Source of the DNA: Gammaproteobacteria bacterium
Lineage (GTDB): Bacteria; Pseudomonadota; Gammaproteobacteria; SZUA-140
Length of the DNA: 64,000 nt
Assembly (NCBI GenBank): GCA_016712635.1
Contig: JADJQS010000002.1
Coordinates: 1-64,000, forward strand
Reading direction: 5' to 3'
This document shows positions 1-8,721 of this stretch, one piece after another (position 1 is the first letter of the stretch; every line of letters begins with the position of its first letter). A model generated the notes under the pieces. That model was not told the origin of the DNA. It ran no database searches and was given only the letters and a program-made list of their open reading frames with translations. The position numbers were made by a program, and so were the translations under genes.

Positions 1-2
1 CG

Positions 3-485
3 CAGAATACGGGTGAAATCAATGGACGGGGCTTCGAGCTCGAAGCAGTCTATGACGCTGGTTCAGATGTCAGCATCAGTGGAAACTATTCACTCCAGCG
101 CTCGGTAGAGGATGATTCTGACAACGATGTTGCCAATGCGCCACAACATCAGGCCTACGTCCGCGCAGAGTGGAAGCCGGCACCCGGCTGGAGCGCGAAC
201 GCACAGGCAAACTGGGTTGGCGATCGTGAACGCGACGTTGCCGATTCACGGCCAGCGATTGATGATTACACCACGGTAGACGCAAATATCCGCTTCATGC
301 CGGTCAATTCCCCGTGGGAATTCGTCATCTCTGCACTCAATCTCTTTGACGCTGATGCGCGCGAGCCAAGCCCCAGGCTGTTCCCGAACAGGACACCTCT
401 GATCGCGGGTCTTGCCCTGACACCAAACGACCTCCCGTTGGCCGAGAGAAGTTTTTTTGCCGAAGCGTCTTATCGATTTGACTGA
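3..485 (+). CDS. TonB-dependent receptor, C-terminal part (5' truncated by window)
   Basis: The frame is open from base 3 to the TGA at 483-485, about 160 residues. It reads as the last strands of an outer-membrane beta-barrel: alternating aromatic/polar strands, the near-terminal segment ALNLFDADAREPS typical of TonB-dependent receptors, and the ending SYRFD with a terminal aromatic pair. Such receptors import siderophores, cobalamin or other scarce nutrients using TonB energy. The plug domain and TonB box lie outside the window, so the ligand cannot be read. The binding-protein gene begins 115 bp downstream on the same strand and the sensor kinase follows, so receptor and sensor probably serve the same ligand (inference). 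The internal ATG at 297 is not the gene start, because the frame continues upstream with barrel-like sequence. Confidence 0.85.
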   Translation, partial: QNTGEINGRGFELEAVYDAGSDVSISGNYSLQRSVEDDSDNDVANAPQHQAYVRAEWKPAPGWSANAQANWVGDRERDVADSRPAIDDYTTVDANIRFMPVNSPWEFVISALNLFDADAREPSPRLFPNRTPLIAGLALTPNDLPLAERSFFAEASYRFD

Positions 486-600
486 CAGCTGGTGGCCCGG
501 ATAAATCCGGACGGTTATTACTTCGGGGAATAATTTAATATCCTCCGATAATCTGGAGGAGGCGCCGATAGTTTATCAGGCGCGTCATATCACAACTCAC

Positions 601-1581
601 ATGACCGATATTAGAAGCATAAATAAAAATATCGGGCGATCCGTATTATTTGCGGCGCTTGCCGGTATCGTACTCTTTTTCCCGACGTTTTCACTCGCCC
701 AGCCGGTAACCACGGCGGTACTCTATCCCGACATCCGCGAGCCGTTCCGCAGCGTGTTCATGAGTATCATCAAGGGGATCGATGAATCTCTGGGCGGCAA
801 TATCGAGGCTCGCGCCCTGACCAGTACGGACAGCGCCGCCGAGGTACTGGAGTGGACACGTCAGAACAACATCGGGTCGGTCGTAACTCTAGGCAACCAG
901 GCATTCACCGTGGCCTCTGTACTGCCGCGTGAAATCCCGATGGTCGTCGGAGCAGTCAACATGTCACCGGAGTTGCTGGGCGGCACATTTTACGGCATCA
1001 CGCTCAACCCTGATCCAGTCGCCCTTCTCCAGCGTCTCAAGACCATCGTCCCCAAGGTTACGCGGGTTCACGTCATCTACCAGCGCGAACAGGATGGCTG
1101 GATGATTGACAAGGCGACCCGCGCTGCACAGGATCTCGGCCTCAGCCTGCATGCGGTGCCTGCAGAAAATCTGCAGGAAGCCGCTAATAAATATCGAGAA
1201 ATTCTAAATAATCAGCTGAGCGACTCCGACGCCCTGTGGTTGCCCCAAGACAGCGCAGTGCTGGATGAGCAGGCGATACTGCCGATGATCCTGAAGGAAG
1301 CCTGGGACAGGCGTTTGATTGTCTTTTCAAGCAACCCGTCTTTCGTCAAGAAGGGCGTGCTGTTCGCCCTGTACCCGGACAACTACAACATGGGGCGCAG
1401 CCTCGGCGCCATGGCCAGGCGCCTGCAAGCGCCCGGATACCGGGTCGATCCCGCTGCCCAGAACATCGAAGCGCTGCGCGACCTGCTGATCGCCTTCAAT
1501 GTCAGGACTGCAGCACATCTGGACATCAAATTCTCCCGTGAAGAGGCGAACAGCTTCGACCTGGTGTTTCCGTCGCGCTGA
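601..1581 (+). CDS. Periplasmic ABC-type substrate-binding protein (ABC_sub_bind/COG2984-like)
   Basis: 326 residues with an N-terminal signal peptide (hydrophobic core about residues 16-32, ending SLAQ). The mature part has the two-lobed pattern of the ABC_sub_bind family: IGSVVTLGNQAFTVAS, an inter-lobe strand TRVHVIYQ and the late segment YNMGRSLGAMARRL. No permease or ATPase gene is adjacent. Instead the gene ends 9 bp before a giant sensor kinase. This suggests a periplasmic sensor that presents its ligand to the kinase, as LuxP does for LuxQ and TorT for TorS (inference by analogy). No clear Shine-Dalgarno sequence precedes the ATG. The signal peptide supports this start. Confidence 0.8.
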   Translation: MTDIRSINKNIGRSVLFAALAGIVLFFPTFSLAQPVTTAVLYPDIREPFRSVFMSIIKGIDESLGGNIEARALTSTDSAAEVLEWTRQNNIGSVVTLGNQAFTVASVLPREIPMVVGAVNMSPELLGGTFYGITLNPDPVALLQRLKTIVPKVTRVHVIYQREQDGWMIDKATRAAQDLGLSLHAVPAENLQEAANKYREILNNQLSDSDALWLPQDSAVLDEQAILPMILKEAWDRRLIVFSSNPSFVKKGVLFALYPDNYNMGRSLGAMARRLQAPGYRVDPAAQNIEALRDLLIAFNVRTAAHLDIKFSREEANSFDLVFPSR

Positions 1582-1590
1582 CGAGCCAAT

Positions 1591-4500
1591 ATGGGAATGA
1601 ACGCGGCAAAAACGGTAAAACGACTGGGATTCCGCCAGCAGCTGACGATCACGTTCGGCATCGGAATCCTGCTCACCTCGCTCGTTTCCTCGATCGTGAT
1701 ATCGATGCTGTCGAGCCGGGCCGTGTACGACCGCCTGGTGATGGAGGGCTACCAATCCGTCGAAACACTGGCCTCACAAAGCACGCTCGCCCTGCTCTAC
1801 CACAGCGAGGAGAATGGCCGCGACTATGCCGAGGCCCTGCTCACATCGCCCGACGTGCTGGGGGTGGCAATCTTCGATACGGAACATACTGTCCTGCTGG
1901 CGATCGGCGACGCGACCCAGGTCCTGGACTCGCTGAATGTCGCACCCGCGCGGGCCATGCTGGCGCGGGAGACCGACTCTGCCTGGTATTTTCTTTCCCC
2001 CGTCTACACCACGCCGGTTTCTTCGCTGGCGAACGAATCGCCCTTCACCGTCAATCCGGCGAAACCGGAACTGCTTGGCTACGTCCAGCTTGCCATGGGG
2101 AAGAACACGCTCCATACGCTGGCGGACGGCATCCTTAAAACCAACTTCCTGGTCTCCCTGGCACTTGCCGTCACACTGCTGCTCGTCCTGCTCTTCGTAA
2201 CGAGGCGCGTGACGCAGCCGATCAAGAAACTCGCGGACACGATGCACAAGGCGACATCAGGCGAAAAGGATGTGCGGGCGGCCATCGAGGGCCCCAAGGA
2301 CGTCATCCTGATGCAGAACGCCTTCAACAAGATGATGCAGGTGCTCGATGCCCGCGATGACGAGCTCAAGAGCGCACGCGATGCAGCGCTGGAGTCGGCG
2401 CGCATCAAAGGTGAATTCGCCGCCACCGTCAGCCATGAACTGCGCACCCCGCTCAACGGCGTCCTCGGCATGCTCGAACTCCTGCAGGGCATGGGCCTGA
2501 ATCCCAAGCAGGCGGACTACGTGGAGGTAGCGAAGAATTCAGGTGAAACCCTGTTGACGCTGATCAACGATATCCTTGATTTCTCGCGCAATGACTCCGG
2601 CAATCTCGTCATTCACAATGAATCCTTCTCGCTGCGCAAGGTGCTGGATGAAGTTGTCGGACTGGTGGGCAGTCAGGCGCGCCGCAAGGGGCTGGACCTG
2701 GGATTCTCCATCCAGCGCGAACTCCCGATGTACTTGCTCGGCGACGTCAACCGGGTGCAGCAGATCCTGATCAACCTCATAGGGAATGCGATCAAATTCA
2801 CCGAAACGGGTGAAATCTCTGTTTACGTCGGCCAGGATGAGGCCTCAGACCCAGGCAAGCCCACACTGCGATTCGAAGTGCGGGATACCGGGATCGGCGT
2901 GCCGGTGGAGGTCAGAGAAAAGATCTTCGAGCCTTTCCGGCAGGCCGATGCCTCCACTACGCGCAAATACGGGGGCACCGGCCTCGGTCTTGCCATCAGC
3001 AAGCAGATCATCGAGATCATGGGCGGGCGGATCGGCATCAATGAAAACCCTGCGGGAGGCAGTATCTTCTGGTTCACACTACCGCTGGAACGGCAGGATG
3101 CCTTCCCGGCTGCAGACGAGGACTATTCCGCACTGGCCGGCCTGCGCGTGCTCGTCGTGGATGACAGCGAGATCGTCCGCCAGATGATCGGACAGCTGTG
3201 CGAAAGCTGGCGCATCGAATGCCTGTATGCGGATACCGTCCAGGAATCGATCAATCTCCTCATGGCCGGCAAGTCGCGCGGAAAGCACGTCGATTTCATA
3301 CTCCTCGATGACAGCCTGCACGGCATCTCCGGTGGCAGCCATACGGATATCCTGGCGAAACACCCGGCGTTCATGCAGGGCAAGCTGATACTGATGACCA
3401 ACGCACCGACGTCACATGGCCATTTCGAAAGCCTGGAGCATGGCTGTTATCTCGACAAGCCGCTGCGCGTCAGTCTTCTGTATAAGTGCCTGCTGGCGAA
3501 TATGGGCCAGGCCGCGAGCCAGCCGCTCGCGCTGCCGGACAAGGATATACCCGTTCATGGAGCCGGGGTGCTGGTCGTGGAGGACAACCGGGCGAATCAG
3601 ATCGTCGTCGCCGGAATGCTCGAACGGCTCGGGATAAAGTCCGTACTCGTGTCAGGAGGCATAGAAGCGCTGCAAAGACTGCGGCATCAGGACTTCGACG
3701 TCATCCTGATGGACTGCAATATGCCGGGCATGGATGGCTATGAAGCCACCGCCCACATCCGCACCCAGGAAGCGGGAAGGAAACGCACGCCGATCGTCGC
3801 CATGACCGCGAATACACTCGAGGGTGACATAGAAAAATGCCTGCAGGCAGGCATGGATGACTATATCTCGAAACCGCTCAAGCTCACCGTCCTGGGCGAG
3901 GTCGTGAAGAAATGGCTGAAGCCGGGCGTGGAACAGGAGCCCAGGAAATCGGCCCGCACCCTGCAGGCCAGGGCGCACGAAACCCGGAACAACGACGAAT
4001 CCATTGATCGGGAATTTTTCGCCGAACTGCGCGAAACCATCGGTGATGCCTTCGTCAACATGATCAATGTGTTCCTGGAAGACATTCCGGTCTATATGGA
4101 CGAGCTGGGAACGGCCGTCAACGAGGGCAAAAAAGACCAGATCGGGAACATCGCCCATACGATCAAGGGAAGCTCGTTCAATATCGGTGCCAACAAACTC
4201 GCCGACCTGTGCCGGCGCATTGAAACCGCGAACAACGCCGGTGATGCCGCCGCGGTGCGCGAACTGTTCGCCTCGGCCGTGGCGGAGGCAAAGGTACTGA
4301 AGGGCCTGCTGAAAACCGAGCTGGCGGGACAGCAGCCGCGCGACCGGGAAAAGAAGCACCATAGCGCATTCATACTGGTGGTCGACGACGACCGCTCGAC
4401 CCGCTTCGCCTTCCGCAACATCATCGAGGAGGAAGGATATAACGTGATCGAGGCGGAGGATGGCGCAAAGGCGATCGAGCTGTGCAGGTATCGCGTACCC

Positions 4501-6096
4501 GACCTTATCCTGATGGACGCCAAGATGCCGGTCATGGACGGCTTCTCGGCCTGTCAACAGATACGCCAGATACCGGAGAGCGCGCACACGCCGATCCTGA
4601 TCATCACCGGACTCGACGACGAGGACTCCATCGAGCGGGCATTCTCCGTCGGCGCGACCGATTACATCTCAAAGCCGGTGAACTTTTCCGTGATGCGCCG
4701 ACGCATCGCCCACCTCATGCATGCCAGCCGCGCCGAGCGTCACATGCGGCATCTCGCCTTCAACGACACGCTCACTGGACTGCCGAACCGCGCCCGCTTC
4801 ACCAGCCACCTGAGCAACCTGCTCGAGGCCAGGCGCGACAGCAAGGAACCCCTGGCGATCATGTTCCTCGACGTTGACCGCTTCAAGCTGGTCAACGACA
4901 CACTCGGACACGATGCCGGCGACATGCTGCTCAAGATCGTCGCGGAGCGCATCCATAACTGCGTGCGCGACGACGACCTGGTCGCACGCCTCGGCGGGGA
5001 CGAGTTCACCGTCGTGCTGGACAACGTCGGATCGCGCGACATTCTCGATGCCATCGCGCGCAAGATCAGCGCCTCGTTTTCCAAGCCGGTGGCCTTCCTC
5101 GACCAGGAGATCTTCGTATCGGTCAGCATCGGCATCTCAATGTTCCCGGGCGACGCCACCGACCTGGCCACACTGATGAAACACGCCGATACGGCGATGT
5201 TCCATGCCAAACGTTTCAGGAACGAATACAAGTTCTTTGAGGCGGACATGGAGGCCGGGGCCTCCGAGCGCCTCGAACTCGAGCACGGCCTGCGGGGTGC
5301 GCTGGAGCGCAACGAACTGATCGTCTATTACCAGCCCCAGGAGGACCTCAAGACCGGCAAGATCGTCGGCGCCGAGGCACTTGTGCGCTGGATGCATCCG
5401 GAGCGCGGCATGATCTCTCCGCTGGAGTTCATCCCGCTCGCCGAGGAGACCGGCCTCATCAATCCTATCGGCGAGCTGGTTCTGCGCGAATCCTGCCGCC
5501 AGCTGCGCAGCTGGCTGGACCGCGGCTACGGACCGCTGCGTCTTGCCATCAACATCTCGGCGCGACAACTGGAGAAGAACGACTTCATCGCGGTCATCGC
5601 CGACATCCTCGACACCACCGGAATACCGCCGGATTGTCTGGAGCTCGAGATCACCGAGAGCGTGATCATGGAACACGCAGAGGAGATGATTCAGATCTTC
5701 CGCAAGCTGAAGGAGATGAACATACTGCTCGCCATCGACGACTTCGGCACCGGCTATTCCTCGCTGGCCTACCTGAAGCGCTTCCCGATCGACATCATCA
5801 AGATCGACCGCTCGTTCGTACAGGATATTCCCAAGGATTCCGAAGACGTCGCCATCGTCACCGGCGTGGTCGCCATGGCCAAGGGCCTCGACCTCAAGGT
5901 GGTCGCCGAGGGGGTCGAAAACGCAGAGCAGAAGGCGTTCCTGCAGCAGCAGCAGTGCGACTACATGCAGGGCTTTTACCTGAGCAAGCCGGTGTCCGCG
6001 GACGACTTCGAAAACACGTTCCTGATGCCGGCCTATCTCGACAAAATCGGCAACGGCGAGAACATCACCGTGCTGAAACCCAGGAAATTCCCGTAA
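1591..6096 (+). CDS. Hybrid sensor histidine kinase with three receivers, HPt, GGDEF and EAL domains
   Basis: 1,501 residues. Order: TM helix (about 16-38); periplasmic sensor region (about 40-185, CHASE-like in size); second TM (about 188-208); HAMP (about 205-258); HisKA with SHELRTPLNG (His282); HATPase (about 385-500, GTGLGLAISK); receiver 1 (from 518, LRVLVVDDS, likely phospho-Asp573); receiver 2 (from about 658, DVILMDCNMPGMDG); HPt with AHTIKGSSFN (His856); receiver 3 (from about 927, DLILMDAKMPVMDG); GGDEF (1135-1139, LGGDEF intact); EAL (1262-1264, with DDFGTGYSSLAYL and DIIKIDRSFV). Both cyclic-di-GMP domains keep catalytic motifs, so synthesis and hydrolysis are both possible. It therefore combines a phosphorelay with a cyclic-di-GMP output. 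It follows the binding-protein gene by 9 bp and is probably co-transcribed. The ATG at 1597 is an alternative start. Confidence 0.95.
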   Translation: MGMNAAKTVKRLGFRQQLTITFGIGILLTSLVSSIVISMLSSRAVYDRLVMEGYQSVETLASQSTLALLYHSEENGRDYAEALLTSPDVLGVAIFDTEHTVLLAIGDATQVLDSLNVAPARAMLARETDSAWYFLSPVYTTPVSSLANESPFTVNPAKPELLGYVQLAMGKNTLHTLADGILKTNFLVSLALAVTLLLVLLFVTRRVTQPIKKLADTMHKATSGEKDVRAAIEGPKDVILMQNAFNKMMQVLDARDDELKSARDAALESARIKGEFAATVSHELRTPLNGVLGMLELLQGMGLNPKQADYVEVAKNSGETLLTLINDILDFSRNDSGNLVIHNESFSLRKVLDEVVGLVGSQARRKGLDLGFSIQRELPMYLLGDVNRVQQILINLIGNAIKFTETGEISVYVGQDEASDPGKPTLRFEVRDTGIGVPVEVREKIFEPFRQADASTTRKYGGTGLGLAISKQIIEIMGGRIGINENPAGGSIFWFTLPLERQDAFPAADEDYSALAGLRVLVVDDSEIVRQMIGQLCESWRIECLYADTVQESINLLMAGKSRGKHVDFILLDDSLHGISGGSHTDILAKHPAFMQGKLILMTNAPTSHGHFESLEHGCYLDKPLRVSLLYKCLLANMGQAASQPLALPDKDIPVHGAGVLVVEDNRANQIVVAGMLERLGIKSVLVSGGIEALQRLRHQDFDVILMDCNMPGMDGYEATAHIRTQEAGRKRTPIVAMTANTLEGDIEKCLQAGMDDYISKPLKLTVLGEVVKKWLKPGVEQEPRKSARTLQARAHETRNNDESIDREFFAELRETIGDAFVNMINVFLEDIPVYMDELGTAVNEGKKDQIGNIAHTIKGSSFNIGANKLADLCRRIETANNAGDAAAVRELFASAVAEAKVLKGLLKTELAGQQPRDREKKHHSAFILVVDDDRSTRFAFRNIIEEEGYNVIEAEDGAKAIELCRYRVPDLILMDAKMPVMDGFSACQQIRQIPESAHTPILIITGLDDEDSIERAFSVGATDYISKPVNFSVMRRRIAHLMHASRAERHMRHLAFNDTLTGLPNRARFTSHLSNLLEARRDSKEPLAIMFLDVDRFKLVNDTLGHDAGDMLLKIVAERIHNCVRDDDLVARLGGDEFTVVLDNVGSRDILDAIARKISASFSKPVAFLDQEIFVSVSIGISMFPGDATDLATLMKHADTAMFHAKRFRNEYKFFEADMEAGASERLELEHGLRGALERNELIVYYQPQEDLKTGKIVGAEALVRWMHPERGMISPLEFIPLAEETGLINPIGELVLRESCRQLRSWLDRGYGPLRLAINISARQLEKNDFIAVIADILDTTGIPPDCLELEITESVIMEHAEEMIQIFRKLKEMNILLAIDDFGTGYSSLAYLKRFPIDIIKIDRSFVQDIPKDSEDVAIVTGVVAMAKGLDLKVVAEGVENAEQKAFLQQQQCDYMQGFYLSKPVSADDFENTFLMPAYLDKIGNGENITVLKPRKFP

Positions 6097-6102
6097 TCGG
6101 CT

Positions 6103-6546
6103 TCAGGGCGCACCGCCTCCGGCCGGCCGTCCACGCATGACCATCTCGTGTGCCCAGGCCATGATCGGGCGCAGGCGGTCATTGAGCAGCACGACGACGT
6201 CGTCATAGGCCAGCCAGCGGAACTCGTCGTGTTCCGGATGACCGAGCTCCGGACTGACAGGGAGATCGACCTCGCCGCGCGGCGAATCTGCCAGATAGTA
6301 GCGTGCGACCTTGCCCCGGCCGTAGGGCGGGGTTTCGCGGAAATCGGCGCCCCAGGGAAAGGCGAGGCCGGTCAGCGTCGTCTCCTCCTCGATCTCGCGC
6401 ACCGCCGCGGCAAGCGGCTCCTCGCCTTCCTCGACGATGCCTTTGGGAAAATCCCAGTAATCGCGTGCGCGCAACAGCAGATAGCGCGGCTCACGGTCCG
6501 GCTGGCGTACGATGACGGCGCCGGCGGAAAGGGTGTACGTTGTCAT
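6103..6546 (-). CDS. Nudix hydrolase, Ap4A-hydrolase-like
   Basis: 147 residues. The Nudix box begins at GIVEEGEEPLAAAVREIEEE; the usual Gly near its end is Thr (EETTL). The short N-terminal strand and the WDFPKG lead-in resemble bis(5'-nucleosyl)-tetraphosphatases of the NUDT2 type, which hydrolyse Ap4A-like alarmones. The exact substrate cannot be fixed from sequence. The gene converges on the large kinase gene with only 6 bp between stop codons. The start ATG is at 6544-6546. Confidence 0.8.
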   Translation of the reverse strand: MTTYTLSAGAVIVRQPDREPRYLLLRARDYWDFPKGIVEEGEEPLAAAVREIEEETTLTGLAFPWGADFRETPPYGRGKVARYYLADSPRGEVDLPVSPELGHPEHDEFRWLAYDDVVVLLNDRLRPIMAWAHEMVMRGRPAGGGAP

Positions 6547-6646
6547 GGTGGTCGTACGAAAGGGAAATTCCGTTCAGGCAACAGGACTGCAGTATACCTG
6601 ACCCGCCTCCTCTGCCACCATCGCACCGTGACCCGCTGTCACGGGG

Positions 6647-6674
6647 TTGAGGCTCGGCCCTGATTTGTTATTAT
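6647..6674 (+). promoter_or_regulatory. Candidate sigma-70 promoter for pncA-pncB
   Basis: TTGAGG at 6647-6652, a 16-bp spacer and TATTAT at 6669-6674 lie about 40 bp upstream of the pncA ATG, in an otherwise GC-rich gap. Assigned by motif only. Confidence 0.35.
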
Positions 6675-6714
6675 CAGCGAAGGCCCCGTACCAACCCGGA
6701 GCAGATCGCGCGCA

Positions 6715-7316
6715 ATGATGACAGGGAAAGCAAGCCCCGCTCCGGCAAAAGGCGACGCCTTGATACTCGTCGACGTCCAGAACGATTTTCTGCCAGGCGG
6801 CAGCCTCGCCGTCGGTCACGGCGACGAGGTGATCCCCGCACTCAACCGCTACATCGCGCTGTTCCTCGCGCGCGGCCTGCCCATTTTCGCAACGCGCGAC
6901 TGGCATCCGGAGGATCATTGTTCGTTCAAGCCGCGGGGCGGTCCCTGGCCGCCGCATTGCGTTGCCGGCAGCCACGGGGCGGAATTCGGCCCCGGTTTGG
7001 CCCTCTCTCCTGACACCCCCGTGATCTCGAAAGGCACGGATCCCGGAAAAGATGCATATTCGGCCTTCGAAGGCACCGACCTCGGCCCTCGGCTCAACGG
7101 CTGGGCGTAAGCCGTGTCTTCGTCGGCGGCCTGGCCACGGATTATTGCGTGCTCAGCACGGTCAGGGATGCGCTCGCCGCGGGCCTGCGTGCTGTGCTGT
7201 TGCGCGACGCCTGCCGGGCGGTGAACATCCATGCCCGGGATGGAGCGCAGGCTGTGCAAGAAATGGAGCGGCTTGGAGCGATACCGGTGGAATATTTCGC
7301 GGTCGCAGCCGACTGA
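6715..7316 (+). pseudogene. pncA: Nicotinamidase (frame-shifted)
   Basis: Two overlapping frames together make a complete isochorismatase-fold nicotinamidase, which hydrolyses nicotinamide to nicotinate for NAD salvage. The first frame (6715-7110) holds the catalytic Asp in LVDVQNDFLPGGSL, the metal-binding region DWHPEDHCSF and the Lys region KGTDPGKDAYSAF. The second frame carries VGGLATDYCVLSTV with the nucleophilic Cys and ends at the TGA at 7314-7316. Adding one G near 7099-7101 would give continuous sequence, so this is either a homopolymer miscall or a recent mutation. pncB starts 18 bp downstream, and the pair would form a Preiss-Handler salvage operon. Confidence 0.85.
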
Positions 7317-7334
7317 GGCCCCCGCCTGCCTGCG

Positions 7335-8672
7335 ATGAATCCTTCCGCCAGCCCGCTGCTGACCGATCTCTACCAGCTCACCATGCTGCAGGCGTATTTC
7401 GACCGCGGCATGGAAGAGACGGCCGTATTCGAATTCTTCGTGCGCCGACTCCCTCCCGGGCGCGGTTTCCTGCTGGCGGCAGGCCTCGAACAGGCGCTCG
7501 ATTTCCTCGCGCATCTGCATTTCACACCCGATGAACTGGAATGGCTCAGTACGTGCGGCCGCTTCAACGCAGGCTTCGTCGACCGGCTCGCGTCGCTGCG
7601 CTTCACAGGTGATGTGCACGCCCTCCCCGAAGGCACGCTGTGTTTCGCCGGGGAACCCATCCTGCGGGTCACCGCTCCGCTGCCACAGGCACAGCTGGTC
7701 GAAAGCCGCCTGATCAACATCCTGCACTTTCAGACCTTGATCGCGAGCAAGGCGGCACGCTGCGTGCTGGCGGCGCCAGGCAAGCTGCTGGTGGATTTCG
7801 GCCTGCGCCGTGCCCATGGGGCCGAGGCCGGGATGTTCGCCGCCCGCGCATCGTACCTCGCCGGCTTCGCAGGGAGTTCAACGGTGCTGGCGGAGCCTCA
7901 CTACGGCATCCCGATCTTCGGCACCATGGCACATTCCTTCATACAGGCACATGATGACGAAGGCGCCGCCTTCGAGGATTTCGCCGCATCCAGTCGCGGC
8001 GGAGTCGTCCTGCTCATCGACACCTACGACACCGAGGCGGCGGCGCGGAAGGTGGTGCGCCTCGCGCCGCGTCTGCGCGACCGGGGCATCGAGATCAAGG
8101 CCGTGCGCCTCGACAGCGGAGATCTGCTCGAGCACAGCCGGCGTGTCCGCGCCATCCTCGACGCGGGCGGCCTGGACGCCACCGGGATCTTCTGCAGCGG
8201 CGGGCTGGACGAGACCAAACTGCTGCGGCTGCTCTCCGCCGGCGCCCCGATCGACGGTTTCGGCATCGGCACCCACCTCGACACCTCCTCCGACGCACCC
8301 TACCTCGACTGCGCCTACAAGCTGCAGGAGTATGCCGGCGTGGCCCGCCGCAAGCGATCCGAAGGCAAGGCCACCTGGCCGGGACGCAAACAGGTGTTCC
8401 GCCGCTACGACGCCGAGGGACGTATGAAGGAAGATATCCTGACCCTGGAGGACGACCGTCAGGACGGGGAGGCGCTGGTCCAGCTCTTCATGCTGGGCGG
8501 CCACCGCCTCGCCGCGGCGGAATCGCTCGAACAGATCCGGCGGCGCACCCAGCATCAGCTCGAGCGCCTGCCGCCACCGCTGGCCCGACTGGAGACGGGG
8601 TATGAATATCCGGTCATCGTATCCGGCGCAGTGCGCGACCTGGCCGACGCCGTTGATCAAATAACTAAATAA
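7335..8672 (+). CDS. pncB: Nicotinate phosphoribosyltransferase
   Basis: 445 residues, normal for the family. It converts nicotinate and PRPP to nicotinate mononucleotide, the committed step of the Preiss-Handler NAD pathway. Recognisable segments are LLTDLYQLTMLQAYFDRGM at the N-terminus, FGLRRAHGAEAG, the substrate region GTMAHSFIQAHDDE (the conserved autophosphorylated His is expected here), VRLDSGDL and the glycine-rich FGIGTHLDTS. It lies directly after pncA, whose product supplies its substrate. Confidence 0.95.
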   Translation: MNPSASPLLTDLYQLTMLQAYFDRGMEETAVFEFFVRRLPPGRGFLLAAGLEQALDFLAHLHFTPDELEWLSTCGRFNAGFVDRLASLRFTGDVHALPEGTLCFAGEPILRVTAPLPQAQLVESRLINILHFQTLIASKAARCVLAAPGKLLVDFGLRRAHGAEAGMFAARASYLAGFAGSSTVLAEPHYGIPIFGTMAHSFIQAHDDEGAAFEDFAASSRGGVVLLIDTYDTEAAARKVVRLAPRLRDRGIEIKAVRLDSGDLLEHSRRVRAILDAGGLDATGIFCSGGLDETKLLRLLSAGAPIDGFGIGTHLDTSSDAPYLDCAYKLQEYAGVARRKRSEGKATWPGRKQVFRRYDAEGRMKEDILTLEDDRQDGEALVQLFMLGGHRLAAAESLEQIRRRTQHQLERLPPPLARLETGYEYPVIVSGAVRDLADAVDQITK

Positions 8673-8706
8673 ACCCAATTAAAACAAATAATAATCACAA
8701 AAATAT

Positions 8707-8719
8707 GATATTAAATATC
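8707..8719. repeat. AT-rich palindrome directly upstream of the cnoX start
   Basis: GATATT-A-AATATC ends 2 bp before the ATG at 8722, inside an AT-rich 49-bp gap (8673-8721) between pncB and cnoX. No Shine-Dalgarno sequence is visible there. It may be an operator or simply part of the promoter region. Confidence 0.35.
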
Positions 8720-8721
8720 GC

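Noticed and set aside
297..485. A separate 62-residue gene starting at 297
   Set aside because: The same frame is open upstream to base 3 with beta-barrel sequence, so this is the end of a longer receptor gene.
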